A stretch of DNA of 12,587 nt from a bacterium (GTDB taxonomy: Bacteria > Patescibacteriota > Minisyncoccia > UBA6257 > 02-FULL-45-10c). The translations under genes and the position numbers were made by a program. The notes under the pieces were generated by a model. It was not told the DNA's origin. It saw only the letters and a program-made list of their open reading frames with translations, and searched no databases. The stretch's first letter is position 1; every line of letters begins with the position of its first letter. The stretch is taken from assembly GCA_021799965.1 (NCBI GenBank), contig JAJYZL010000008.1:1-12587 (forward strand), given 5' to 3'. Positions 1 to 6,015 of this stretch are shown one piece after another.

Positions 1-1245
1 AATTATATTGCCGTATTTTCCAAGTATTATCAGCCCTCTATGTGGGTTCAGGAGCCGTGGTTTGACAGGAGTCATGATATTATTTTTGATTGGCTGATAA
101 ACGCCGGTATACTCGGACTCTTGAGTTATTTATCAATCTTCTTTTTTGCTTTTCGTAATTTATATATAAATTACAAAGAGAAAAAAATAATTTTGTGGGA
201 GTATATGCTGGTTGCTGGAATTTTTATAGCATACTTCATTCAAAATTTATTTGTTTTTGATGAAATTGCCACATACATTCCTTTCTTTGCCATCTTGGCT
301 TGGCTATATAGCATTTCCACCCAGGAGAGCCGCGAGAAAGACGAGATGCGCGGATCCGAATTTGATATTAATTTTTATCCGTTGATTATGGTTTTGGTTT
401 TGGCAGTATCCTTTTTCTATGCTTATTTCATAACCATAAAGCCGTATTTTGCAAACACCGAACTGATTAAAGGAATAGAATATGCTACAAATTATCCGGC
501 TACGGCCTATGGGTATTATCAGGATGCTTTCAATGAAAATACTTTTTTGGGAAGAGACGAGACGGTTAATCAATATATTGATTTTGCGGTTACCGCGGCC
601 AAATCAAGCAGTCTTTCCAACGACCAAAAGCAGGGAATTTTGGAGTTAGCCGTTAAGGAGTCGGAGGCGTATAAGGCGCAAAATCCAATGGATCCCAGAC
701 CGTTTTTATTCTCTGGAATTTTTTATGAAAATATTGGACAGATGGATCAGGCTACTCAGGACTTGGAAAAAGCACATAACTTATCGCCCAAAAAACAGGA
801 CGTGGCTTTATCTCTGGCGCAAGTTTATATGACTAATAAGCAGTTTGATAAAGCAGCGCCGATTTTATTAGATACTTTCAATGAAGATAAGACTGATACT
901 AGTGCAAGATTGGCTTTGGCTGCCGGATATGTATATATGGGCAATCAAAGCGCTGCAGATCAGCTCCTGATGGATGGATTTGGGAAAGTTAACGTGGCTA
1001 ATAATTTGCTGGTTAACGCATATTACTATGTTAAAAATTACAGCCGTCTTTTGGATTCCTGGAAAGAATTTGTAGCCGAAAATCCGAAAAATACAGATTA
1101 TCTCCAAAGTTTGGCCGGAGCATATCTGCTTGTTGGACAAAGAAACGATGCCGTTTCAACGCTAAAAAAGATTATTTTGATTAATCCGTCTTTAGAGAGC
1201 CAAATTGATGGATATATAACGCAAATTCAGGAAGGGAAGATGTAG
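1..1245 (+). CDS. O-antigen ligase/polymerase-like membrane protein with TPR tail (5' partial)
   Basis: The frame is open from base 1, so the gene starts upstream; the ATG at 40 is internal. The visible part begins in the last periplasmic loop of a Wzy_C-type (O-antigen ligase/polymerase) protein: a conserved-looking segment FDRSHDIIFDWLINAGILG (about nt 61-120), where the His and the following Gly-rich helix resemble the family's H-x(n)-E/N-x-G motif. Hydrophobic helices follow at about nt 79-156, 187-258, 277-315 and 373-441. From about nt 680 to 1212 there are roughly five tetratricopeptide repeats, with the usual alternating Ala/Gly/Tyr pattern (for example ALSLAQVYMTNKQFDKAAP). A ligase core with a C-terminal TPR domain is a frequent arrangement in Parcubacteria-like genomes. 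Inferred role: joining or polymerising surface glycans at the outer face of the membrane, with the TPRs binding a partner. It converges on recG. The family call is fairly safe; the exact substrate cannot be seen. Confidence 0.8.
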   Translation, partial: NYIAVFSKYYQPSMWVQEPWFDRSHDIIFDWLINAGILGLLSYLSIFFFAFRNLYINYKEKKIILWEYMLVAGIFIAYFIQNLFVFDEIATYIPFFAILAWLYSISTQESREKDEMRGSEFDINFYPLIMVLVLAVSFFYAYFITIKPYFANTELIKGIEYATNYPATAYGYYQDAFNENTFLGRDETVNQYIDFAVTAAKSSSLSNDQKQGILELAVKESEAYKAQNPMDPRPFLFSGIFYENIGQMDQATQDLEKAHNLSPKKQDVALSLAQVYMTNKQFDKAAPILLDTFNEDKTDTSARLALAAGYVYMGNQSAADQLLMDGFGKVNVANNLLVNAYYYVKNYSRLLDSWKEFVAENPKNTDYLQSLAGAYLLVGQRNDAVSTLKKIILINPSLESQIDGYITQIQEGKM

Positions 1246-1254
1246 AATTGATTC

Positions 1255-1309
1255 GGGAGTAGAAAGTCAAAAGTTTAGAAAGTCTATAAAGTCAGAAGTA
1301 GAAATTCAG
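1255..1309. repeat. Degenerate AGAAAGTC/GTAGAAA short repeats
   Basis: The 72-base gap between the convergent ligase and recG genes holds imperfect short direct repeats: AGAAAGTC at 1261-1268 and 1277-1284, AAAGTC at 1288-1293, and GTAGAAA near 1258 and 1297. No hairpin with a T-run is visible, so transcription from both sides may overlap here. It is probably a slippage-type low-complexity spacer. Confidence 0.45.
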
Positions 1310-1317
1310 GAATTGCA

Positions 1318-3435
1318 TTATTCCAGATGTATTTTTGTTTTGAATTCTTTGAAGCGTTCTGCTAGCAAAGGATGTTGTGCGAATTCTGGATCGTTGGATA
1401 ATAATTCCTCTGCGGAAGTTTTTGCCGCTTTGACTAATTCAATATTTTTTAGGGCATCCATAGCCACATCGGGAAGACCAGTCTGCTCTTTGCCTAAAAA
1501 TTGTCCGGGACCGCGTAATTCAAGATCTTTTTCCGCCAGTTCAAATCCATTTTGGGCGGTGAGCAGGGAATCTAATCGGTAAAGAGTGGTTTCGGATTCA
1601 GAATCGGTAAACAACAAACAAAATGATTGATGTTCGCCTCTGCCGACACGTCCACGGAATTGATACAGCTGAGAAAGTCCGAAACGGTCTGCGCCCTCGA
1701 TCATCATGATGGTTGCATTTTGTACGTCTACGCCGAGCTCTACTACGGAAGTGGAAACCAGGATGTCGTATTTTTTATCCAGAAAGTCTTTCATGATATT
1801 TTCTTTTTCGGTATTTTTCATTTTGCCGTGAAGCATGGCAATCTTGAGATCGGGAAATATTTTGTGAGAAAGTTTTTCAAATTCTTCTTTAACCGATTTT
1901 AAATCCAGCATTTTTTGCTGGGCCGGAGTAAGTATTTTTCTGTCTTCTTCGTCTTCATTTTTTGCGCTAGCTTCTATGCGCGGACAGATTACAAAAGCCT
2001 GTCTGCCTTTTAGAATCTGCTCTTTTATAAAATCATAGGCATTTTTACGTTTATCCGGATCGACGATTTTGGTTATTATGGGTTTTCGCCCGGCTGGAAG
2101 TTCATTGATAATGGAAAGATCCAGGTCGCCGTAAATGGTCAGCGCCAGCGTCCTCGGAATCGGCGTGGCGGACATAGAGAGAAGGTGCGGTATGAGCATT
2201 TCCGAATTTTTTTCGGCATTAAGCAATGCGGCGCGCTGATCTACGCCAAAACGGTGCTGTTCGTCTACGATTACCAGCGCCAGTTTATTAAATTTAACGG
2301 ATTTTTGGATAATAGCGTGCGTACCGATAATTATTTTTGTTTCCCCGCTTTCTATTTTTTTAACAACGTCTTTCTTTTTGGAACTGCCGGTTAATATTGC
2401 TATTTCTTTTTCAAATTCTCCGAATATTTTAGTTATGGTGCGGTAATGTTGCTGCGCCAATACTTCGGTTGGAGCCAAGATTGCGGTTTGTTTTCCATTT
2501 TTGGCGGCTAAAATGGCGGCAATAGCAGCGATTACTGTTTTTCCCGATCCGACATCGCCTTGGAGCAGGCGGTTCATCGGCCTGCCTTTTTGAATATCTG
2601 AAACAACTTCATTCAAAACTTCTTTTTGAGAATTGGTCAAAATAAAAGGAAGTTTGGATATTATCCGGCTTAAATATTCCTGATCAATTTCAATTGGCGC
2701 GCTTTTTTGCTCGGCCAACTCAGATTTTATTTTTAAATTGTTAAGCTGAAGCAAGAATAAGTTTTCAAACGCAAATCTTTTCTTTGCCGCTTCTGCATCC
2801 ACGGGCCGCAAGGGGAAGTGGATTTTTTTAATAGCCAGGTTAATGTCGGGAAGCTTATTTTTTTCCAAAATTTCTTTAGGCAAAAAATCTTCCATGTGTG
2901 GAATTTCGGAAAGCAGTGGTTTTAAAATATAACGTAATAGTTTTGAAGTGACGCCTCTGGTTTCCGGATAAACGGGGATAATTCCGGCAGTGTGTCTTGG
3001 TCCGCTGATGGCTCCGGAAATGCCGTGGCTGGAGGTGACTTCGTAAACCGGATTGCTTAGATATAGATCGCTTTTTGATTCAATTATTTTTCCGGCAAAA
3101 TTTGCCTGCGTGCCAGGTTTCAACGTTTTTAAAAGATACGCTTGATTAAACCAAACGGCACGGACTCCTCCGGATTCATCAACTATAATTGCTTCAACTA
3201 AAACCAAATGCTTTTTAAATGTCCGGCGTAAACCGATCTTTTGAACAACTCCGTGTATGGTGGCCGGCTGATTGGGCAATAATTCCGCGATAGGAATTAT
3301 CTTAGAAAAATCGTCATATCTGAATGGGAAATGCCAAAGCAGATCTCTGACTGTGCAAATCTTAAGCTTGGCAAGTTTTCCAACAAACTTTGGGGTAATA
3401 CCGCTGATTTTGCTTAACTCGGTATTTAGATCCAT
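1318..3435 (-). CDS. recG: ATP-dependent DNA helicase RecG
   Basis: The 705-residue protein has the expected RecG length (E. coli 693). It remodels stalled replication forks and Holliday junctions by driving branch migration with ATP hydrolysis. The N-terminal wedge/OB-fold region lies at about residues 1-150. Helicase motifs follow in order: Q-motif-like PFILTNSQ (263-270), Walker A GDVGSGKT (293-300), motif Ia APTEVLAQQH (321-330), Walker B DEQHRFGV (391-398, the DEQH form typical of RecG), SATPIPRTL (422-430), motif IV/V region with STSVVELGVD (561-570), and motif VI QFRGRVGRG (592-600). The C-terminal RGPGQFLGKEQTG block (641-653) is also characteristic. The ATG at 3435 gives a normal RecG N-terminus. 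A TATAAT box lies 22 bases upstream; there is no Shine-Dalgarno site. It is transcribed divergently from the uracil-DNA glycosylase gene, so two DNA-repair genes share one intergenic region. Nothing appears truncated and all catalytic motifs are intact. Confidence 0.97.
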   Translation of the reverse strand: MDLNTELSKISGITPKFVGKLAKLKICTVRDLLWHFPFRYDDFSKIIPIAELLPNQPATIHGVVQKIGLRRTFKKHLVLVEAIIVDESGGVRAVWFNQAYLLKTLKPGTQANFAGKIIESKSDLYLSNPVYEVTSSHGISGAISGPRHTAGIIPVYPETRGVTSKLLRYILKPLLSEIPHMEDFLPKEILEKNKLPDINLAIKKIHFPLRPVDAEAAKKRFAFENLFLLQLNNLKIKSELAEQKSAPIEIDQEYLSRIISKLPFILTNSQKEVLNEVVSDIQKGRPMNRLLQGDVGSGKTVIAAIAAILAAKNGKQTAILAPTEVLAQQHYRTITKIFGEFEKEIAILTGSSKKKDVVKKIESGETKIIIGTHAIIQKSVKFNKLALVIVDEQHRFGVDQRAALLNAEKNSEMLIPHLLSMSATPIPRTLALTIYGDLDLSIINELPAGRKPIITKIVDPDKRKNAYDFIKEQILKGRQAFVICPRIEASAKNEDEEDRKILTPAQQKMLDLKSVKEEFEKLSHKIFPDLKIAMLHGKMKNTEKENIMKDFLDKKYDILVSTSVVELGVDVQNATIMMIEGADRFGLSQLYQFRGRVGRGEHQSFCLLFTDSESETTLYRLDSLLTAQNGFELAEKDLELRGPGQFLGKEQTGLPDVAMDALKNIELVKAAKTSAEELLSNDPEFAQHPLLAERFKEFKTKIHLE

Positions 3436-3457
3436 CGCGTTTGCTTTAATTGCATAT

Positions 3458-3486
3458 ATTATACTCCTATATTAAAAATTTATAAA
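3458..3486 (-). promoter_or_regulatory. Probable recG promoter
   Basis: On the minus strand a perfect TATAAT lies at 3463-3458, with TTTATA 17 bases upstream (3486-3481). Transcription would start near 3451, leaving a leader of about 16 bases without a ribosome-binding site. This is prediction from consensus only. Confidence 0.5.
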
Positions 3487-3499
3487 ACCCGATTTATCA

Positions 3500-3528
3500 T
3501 TTTCGCTTTTATAGTAATTCAGTATAAT
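3500..3528 (+). promoter_or_regulatory. Probable promoter of the uracil-DNA glycosylase gene
   Basis: TATAAT at 3523-3528 lies 14 bases before the ATG at 3543, so the leader would be only about 8 bases. The -35 region is poor (T-rich, around 3500-3506). It is back to back with the recG promoter. Confidence 0.45.
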
Positions 3529-3542
3529 AATGAATAATAAAT

Positions 3543-4148
3543 ATGAACAAGGAAGAAAAAAGAGATCTGATGCTGGAAATAAAGGAAGAAATTTTGCAAA
3601 ACAGCAAGCTCCCTCTTTATAAAGAAAGAAAAAAGAATAAAGTTTTTCCGGTAATAGGCGAGGGAAGTCATTCTGCCAAAATAATGTTTATCGGCGAGGC
3701 GCCGGGAAAAAATGAGGCGGCTACAGGCAGGCCTTTTTGCGGAGCGTCCGGAAAATTTTTAGATAAGCTTTTAGCGCATGCGGGAATAAAACGAGACGAC
3801 GTTTATATTACTAATATTGTAAAAGACAGGCCGCCCGCAAACCGCGATCCGTTTCCTGATGAAATAGAAGCTTATGCTCCGTATTTGGATAGACAGATTG
3901 ATATTATTCGTCCAAAAATTATTGCCACTCTTGGCAGATTTTCAATGGTATATATTATGGAAAAATTTGGATTGAAGGATCAACTTGGTTTTATCAGTCA
4001 GATACACGGCAAATCGTTTGAGGCCAAAGCTCCTTTTGGGAAAATAATGATAGTGCCTCTTTATCATCCGGCGGTGGCTATATATAATCCGCACGCTCAG
4101 GAAGAGCTAAAAAAAGATTTTCTGATTCTGAAAAAGTTTTTGGATTAA
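3543..4148 (+). CDS. Family 4-type uracil-DNA glycosylase lacking the Fe-S cysteines
   Basis: The 201-residue protein belongs to the UDG superfamily, closest to family 4 (thermostable UDGa type), which removes uracil from DNA to begin base-excision repair. Seen: motif A GEAPGKNEAATGRPFCG (51-67) with the uracil-stacking Phe65, the block YITNIVKDRPPANRDPFPDE (88-107), and the late motif YHPA (174-177) with His175. Family 4 proteins normally carry a 4Fe-4S cluster on four Cys: a C-x2-C pair before the first strand, the Cys of KCRPP and the Cys of AC. Comparing with the family pattern as I know it, these positions here are Asn20, Leu23, Asp95 and Tyr111. The only cysteine in the whole protein is Cys66, within motif A. 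The cluster is therefore absent, although the frame is intact and the catalytic motifs are kept. The UdgX-specific KRRIH insertion is also absent. The ATG at 3543 is chosen because TATAAT lies just upstream and the N-terminus has the normal length. Confidence 0.88.
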   Translation: MNKEEKRDLMLEIKEEILQNSKLPLYKERKKNKVFPVIGEGSHSAKIMFIGEAPGKNEAATGRPFCGASGKFLDKLLAHAGIKRDDVYITNIVKDRPPANRDPFPDEIEAYAPYLDRQIDIIRPKIIATLGRFSMVYIMEKFGLKDQLGFISQIHGKSFEAKAPFGKIMIVPLYHPAVAIYNPHAQEELKKDFLILKKFLD

Positions 4149-4328
4149 TTTCGGATCAAGAAAATTTACGTTTTTAACTTATACTTTGAGCGGTTTTTTA
4201 TTTTATATCTTCTCTTTTTATTTTTTGGGCAAAAATTTTCCCCTCCATTTCTGTATTCTTAAGCTTAATATTTGGAATCTCTATCCTGTGACATTATTTA
4301 AAATAACCTTTTGTAATAGTAATAATAT
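4149..4328. other. AT-rich intergenic spacer without a recognisable gene
   Basis: This is the first part of the 403-base gap between the glycosylase and the TrpR-like gene. It is T-rich and has no open frame of note and no convincing terminator after the glycosylase stop. The only near-symmetry is a GGGcAAAAATTTTcCCC patch around 4227-4243. The gap's structured elements lie further on (4329-4503) and are listed separately. Confidence 0.5.
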
Positions 4329-4368
4329 AACAAGTACCTGCTACCCTATAGGGTAGCAGGTACTTGTT
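4329..4368. repeat. 40-base perfect palindrome, site 1 of the TGCTACCC family
   Basis: Centred at 4348/4349, both halves match without a mismatch over 20 bases each. The central 20 bases (tgctaccctatagggtagca) are identical in two other sites in the window; the outer arms (aacaagtacc / ggtacttgtt) are specific to this copy. As DNA it could be a two-fold symmetric protein site or extrude a cruciform. As RNA it would fold into an 18-bp stem with a UAUA loop. On the plus strand it is followed by GTTTCTTTT, so it might also act as a weak terminator. Confidence 0.85.
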
Positions 4369-4376
4369 TCTTTTAC

Positions 4377-4465
4377 GGGAAAACCCAGTATTAACCTGCG
4401 TGGAGTAGGTTATTTAGTAAGTAGTTTTTTATTTTCTCAAACTTTTTTGGGCGGTATTAATCCGC
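4377..4465. other. Run of small stem-loops between palindromes 1 and 2
   Basis: Between the two palindromes lie three short inverted repeats: GGG-AAAA-CCC (4377-4386), TAACCT-9-AGGTTA (4392-4412, followed by a T-rich stretch) and GCGG-7-CCGC (4451-4465). There is no reading frame. It may be a structured untranslated RNA or part of a palindrome-bounded element, but each stem is short and could be chance. Confidence 0.3.
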
Positions 4466-4475
4466 TATCTTAATT

Positions 4476-4503
4476 TGTCTGCTACCCTATAGGGTAGCAG
4501 ACA
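4476..4503. repeat. 28-base perfect palindrome, site 2 of the TGCTACCC family
   Basis: Centred at 4489/4490, it carries the same 20-base core as sites 1 and 3 with its own self-complementary arms (tgtc / gaca outside the core). It lies 48 bases beyond the 3' end of the TrpR-like gene on the minus strand. No T-run follows on either strand, so it is not a typical terminator. Confidence 0.85.
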
Positions 4504-4551
4504 TTCTTAAATCAATTATTTGATCGTGATATTTTTTATTGATGCAGTTAA

Positions 4552-5007
4552 TTAGTTTTTAAAATACTCAATAAAGTTCCAGCGTCCTTTTCCGGATCTG
4601 GTTGGCATTGCCGGAAGGGATTCTAGCCAGTCTAAAAGGGGACTTTCCGGGGCGCCGTTTTTAGTATTTTGTTGTATGATTTTTTGTTTCGCTTTTTTAA
4701 GATCGTGTCGGCTACGGTATTTTTGATATTTGTTTTCTAAATTTATTTTTGCTTGTCTGATCGTAGTTGGAGAGACCCACAATATCTTTCCGATATTTCT
4801 ATAACTCATACCATTTTTGATCAGCATTATCGTCATAAATCTTTTAATAATATCCTGTCTTTCACTTTCGGTTAAAATAGATTCCAAAAAGTTCTTAACC
4901 CTTTTGACGTCTCTGGTATTTTTTATATTTTTGATCATTTCTAACCAAAGATATTCCTCCCATTCTTTTCTGGAATTAAAATTTTGGATGTTTATGTTTT
5001 TACTCAT
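4552..5007 (-). CDS. TrpR/YerC-like DNA-binding regulator
   Basis: The protein has 151 residues from the ATG at 5007. Residues about 30-95 match the Trp repressor superfamily (YerC/YecD-like group): ILTESERQDIIKRFMTIMLI (44-63) is the hallmark segment, followed by the helix-turn-helix MSYRNIGKILWVSPTTIRQAKINL (67-90) with recognition helix around SPTTIRQAK. Members bind two-fold symmetric operators as dimers. Tryptophan binding is not evident and is not claimed. After the domain there is a basic stretch (RSRHDLKKAKQK, 98-109) and an unusual C-terminal tail with DWLES, PTRSGKGRW and an aromatic end, about 40 residues beyond the usual family length. The frame remains open to a GTG at 5061, but that would begin inside the palindrome and downstream of the predicted transcription start by only a base or so; the ATG at 5007 gives the normal N-terminus. 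There is no Shine-Dalgarno site. Three copies of one palindrome flank the gene and one sits on its promoter, which points to autoregulation. Confidence 0.85.
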   Translation of the reverse strand: MSKNINIQNFNSRKEWEEYLWLEMIKNIKNTRDVKRVKNFLESILTESERQDIIKRFMTIMLIKNGMSYRNIGKILWVSPTTIRQAKINLENKYQKYRSRHDLKKAKQKIIQQNTKNGAPESPLLDWLESLPAMPTRSGKGRWNFIEYFKN

Positions 5008-5036
5008 TTTTTGTTTATATTTTTTTGTTTTTTTAT

Positions 5037-5064
5037 CAGGTGCTACCCTATAGGGTAGCACCTG
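5037..5064. promoter_or_regulatory. 28-base perfect palindrome, site 3: probable operator of the TrpR-like gene
   Basis: Centred at 5050/5051, it has the shared core tgctaccctatagggtagca with arms cagg / cctg. Its right edge is 4 bases from the minus-strand -10 box and covers the predicted start of transcription (about 5062), the usual place for a repressor site. If transcribed, the regulator's mRNA would begin with this sequence as a hairpin, then an A-rich leader of about 30 bases up to the ATG at 5007. Confidence 0.7.
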
Positions 5065-5068
5065 GATT

Positions 5069-5097
5069 ATTATATGCCGATAAATTTATTTTAAATA
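5069..5097 (-). promoter_or_regulatory. Probable promoter of the TrpR-like gene
   Basis: On the minus strand a perfect TATAAT lies at 5074-5069, with a weak TATTTA 17 bases upstream (5097-5092). The start would fall on the edge of palindrome site 3. A poor -35 box is compatible with a regulated promoter. Confidence 0.5.
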
Positions 5098-5147
5098 ATA
5101 TTGTATTGTGGATAAGTGTGTTTGCGTTATTTTTGTGGTTTGATAAA

Positions 5148-5176
5148 CTTACTTCGGTTTTAAAATAATTTATAAT
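5148..5176 (+). promoter_or_regulatory. Possible promoter of a small transcript
   Basis: A perfect TATAAT at 5171-5176 has CTTACT 17 bases upstream (5148-5153). The start would fall on or beside the ATG at 5183. The terminator at 5236-5270 would give a transcript of only about 85-90 bases. Confidence 0.35.
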
Positions 5177-5182
5177 ATTTTA

Positions 5183-5236
5183 ATGAAAAATATTTCGTAT
5201 CCGGATATTTTCGGGTCATATAAAAATATTTGGTGA
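5183..5236 (+). CDS. Possible leaderless 17-codon ORF (leader peptide or chance)
   Basis: The frame reads MKNISYPDIFGSYKNIW and stops at TGA. It begins 6 bases after a TATAAT box, so a transcript from that box would start at its ATG, and its stop codon is the first base of a terminator stem. The tight fit between promoter, frame and terminator is the only evidence; no family is recognised. Being upstream of the surface-protein genes it could be a leader peptide for attenuation, but it has only one Trp codon and no clear antiterminator is seen. The unit may equally be a small non-coding RNA. Confidence 0.25.
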   Translation: MKNISYPDIFGSYKNIW

Positions 5237-5270
5237 ACGGGACGCTCTATGAAGTGTCCCGTTTTTGTTT
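5236..5270 (+). terminator. Intrinsic terminator
   Basis: Bases 5236-5246 pair with 5253-5263 as an 11-bp stem (one G-T wobble) containing ACGGGAC/GTCCCGT, with a 6-base loop, followed by TTTGTTTTT. No regular plus-strand gene precedes it; only the 17-codon frame at 5183 does. Confidence 0.75.
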
Positions 5271-5277
5271 TTGGATA

Positions 5278-5333
5278 ATTCGGCAAAATTCGGCAATTCG
5301 GCAATTTGTATAATAATTCGGCAATTGCCGAAT
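5278..5333. promoter_or_regulatory. ATTCGGCAA repeat cluster with palindromic operator-like site and promoter
   Basis: ATTCGGCAA occurs at 5278-5286, 5288-5296, 5296-5304 and 5316-5324, with its inverse at 5325-5333; the last two form the perfect 18-base palindrome attcggcaattgccgaat. A fifth direct copy is at 5381-5389. A TATAAT box (5309-5314) sits one base before the palindrome, so a factor bound there would cover the start of transcription. This resembles a set of half-sites feeding one full operator for the two surface-protein genes. The binding protein is not identified; the sequence differs from the palindrome linked to the TrpR-like gene. Confidence 0.55.
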
Positions 5334-5355
5334 ATAAAAATTAAAAAATAATCTT

Positions 5356-6000
5356 ATGAATATCAATAATATAAAAAATAATTCGGCAATTATGATTTTG
5401 AAGAAAGTCTGGCGGGTTATCCGCATTCCGCTTTTGATTATCATTATTCTTTTTATTGGCTTGATGATTTACCGCTTTCCCGTGGTAGAGGAGCGTATTA
5501 AAACTCAGGAGGTTGTGAAGGTAATACAGGCGCAAAAACTTACAATGGCCGATGTTGTGGGTCAAAATCTTCCACCAGAACCTGACGCAGCGTTGAATAA
5601 CGCATCATTAGAAGGAGTTGATGCAAATAATAATGGCATTCGCGATGATGTGGAGCTAGCTATTTTCAAACTTCATCCGGATTCTGCGCGCATTCGTGCC
5701 GCTGAGTTGCAATATGCAATGGCGTTGCAAAACGAGATGAATGGCAATGTGTTTAATTCAGATAGTTTGGTGGCGGTTATGCAGCAAGAGAGTAGGGGAT
5801 TCTTTTGTATTTCCGATGTAACTCGTGTTACCAATGATTATGATTTGGTCGTGCAAAGAAAGAAGGAGATTGATGATTTAATATTAAATACCCTTTCTCG
5901 TAAAAATAAAGTAGAGGATATATATAAAAATTATATGACATCATATAAAATCACCGATGGTCCACACTGTGATATAGATTTAACAACTCTATCAAATTAA
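5356..6000 (+). CDS. Membrane-anchored protein with EF-hand-like calcium loop, unknown function
   Basis: The protein has 214 residues from the ATG at 5356. A basic segment (LKKVWRVIR) precedes a single hydrophobic helix at about residues 22-39, so most of the protein is probably outside the membrane. Residues 89-100 read DANNNGIRDDVE, matching a 12-residue EF-hand-type loop with acidic or amide ligands at positions 1, 3, 5, 9 and 12 (Asp89, Asn91, Asn93, Asp97, Glu100); calcium binding is inferred. The rest is mostly helical, with two cysteines (151 and 205) that could form a disulfide. The start is uncertain: Met13 at 5392 would still include the whole helix and would place the fifth ATTCGGCAA copy outside the gene; neither start has a Shine-Dalgarno site. 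It ends 15 bases before the large secreted hydrolase, so the two are likely co-transcribed and may work together at the surface. No family is recognised. Confidence 0.75.
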   Translation: MNINNIKNNSAIMILKKVWRVIRIPLLIIIILFIGLMIYRFPVVEERIKTQEVVKVIQAQKLTMADVVGQNLPPEPDAALNNASLEGVDANNNGIRDDVELAIFKLHPDSARIRAAELQYAMALQNEMNGNVFNSDSLVAVMQQESRGFFCISDVTRVTNDYDLVVQRKKEIDDLILNTLSRKNKVEDIYKNYMTSYKITDGPHCDIDLTTLSN

Positions 6001-6015
6001 AAATAAAAAAAGTTT

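Noticed and set aside
4341..4356. Telomere-like CCCTA/TAGGG sequence
   Set aside because: It is a single inverted pair inside each palindrome, not a tandem array, and the gene context is bacterial.
4329..4503. Palindromes as ordinary transcription terminators
   Set aside because: Site 2 has no following T-run on either strand and site 3 sits on a promoter. Site 1 has a moderate T-rich tail on the plus strand, but a shared core in all three is not explained by termination.
5008..5061. Longer TrpR-like protein starting at the GTG at 5061 (18 extra residues)
   Set aside because: The extra codons read through the palindrome and its A-rich leader, give a non-family N-terminus, and would begin at the predicted transcription start itself. 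The ATG at 5007 fits better.
5183..5236. Trp attenuator leader peptide
   Set aside because: Only one Trp codon, no tandem Trp run, no visible alternative antiterminator, and no tryptophan genes downstream. It is kept only as a low-confidence small ORF.
5278..5389. CRISPR array
   Set aside because: Repeats are 9 bases long, irregularly spaced and partly overlapping, with no unique spacers of constant length and no cas genes.
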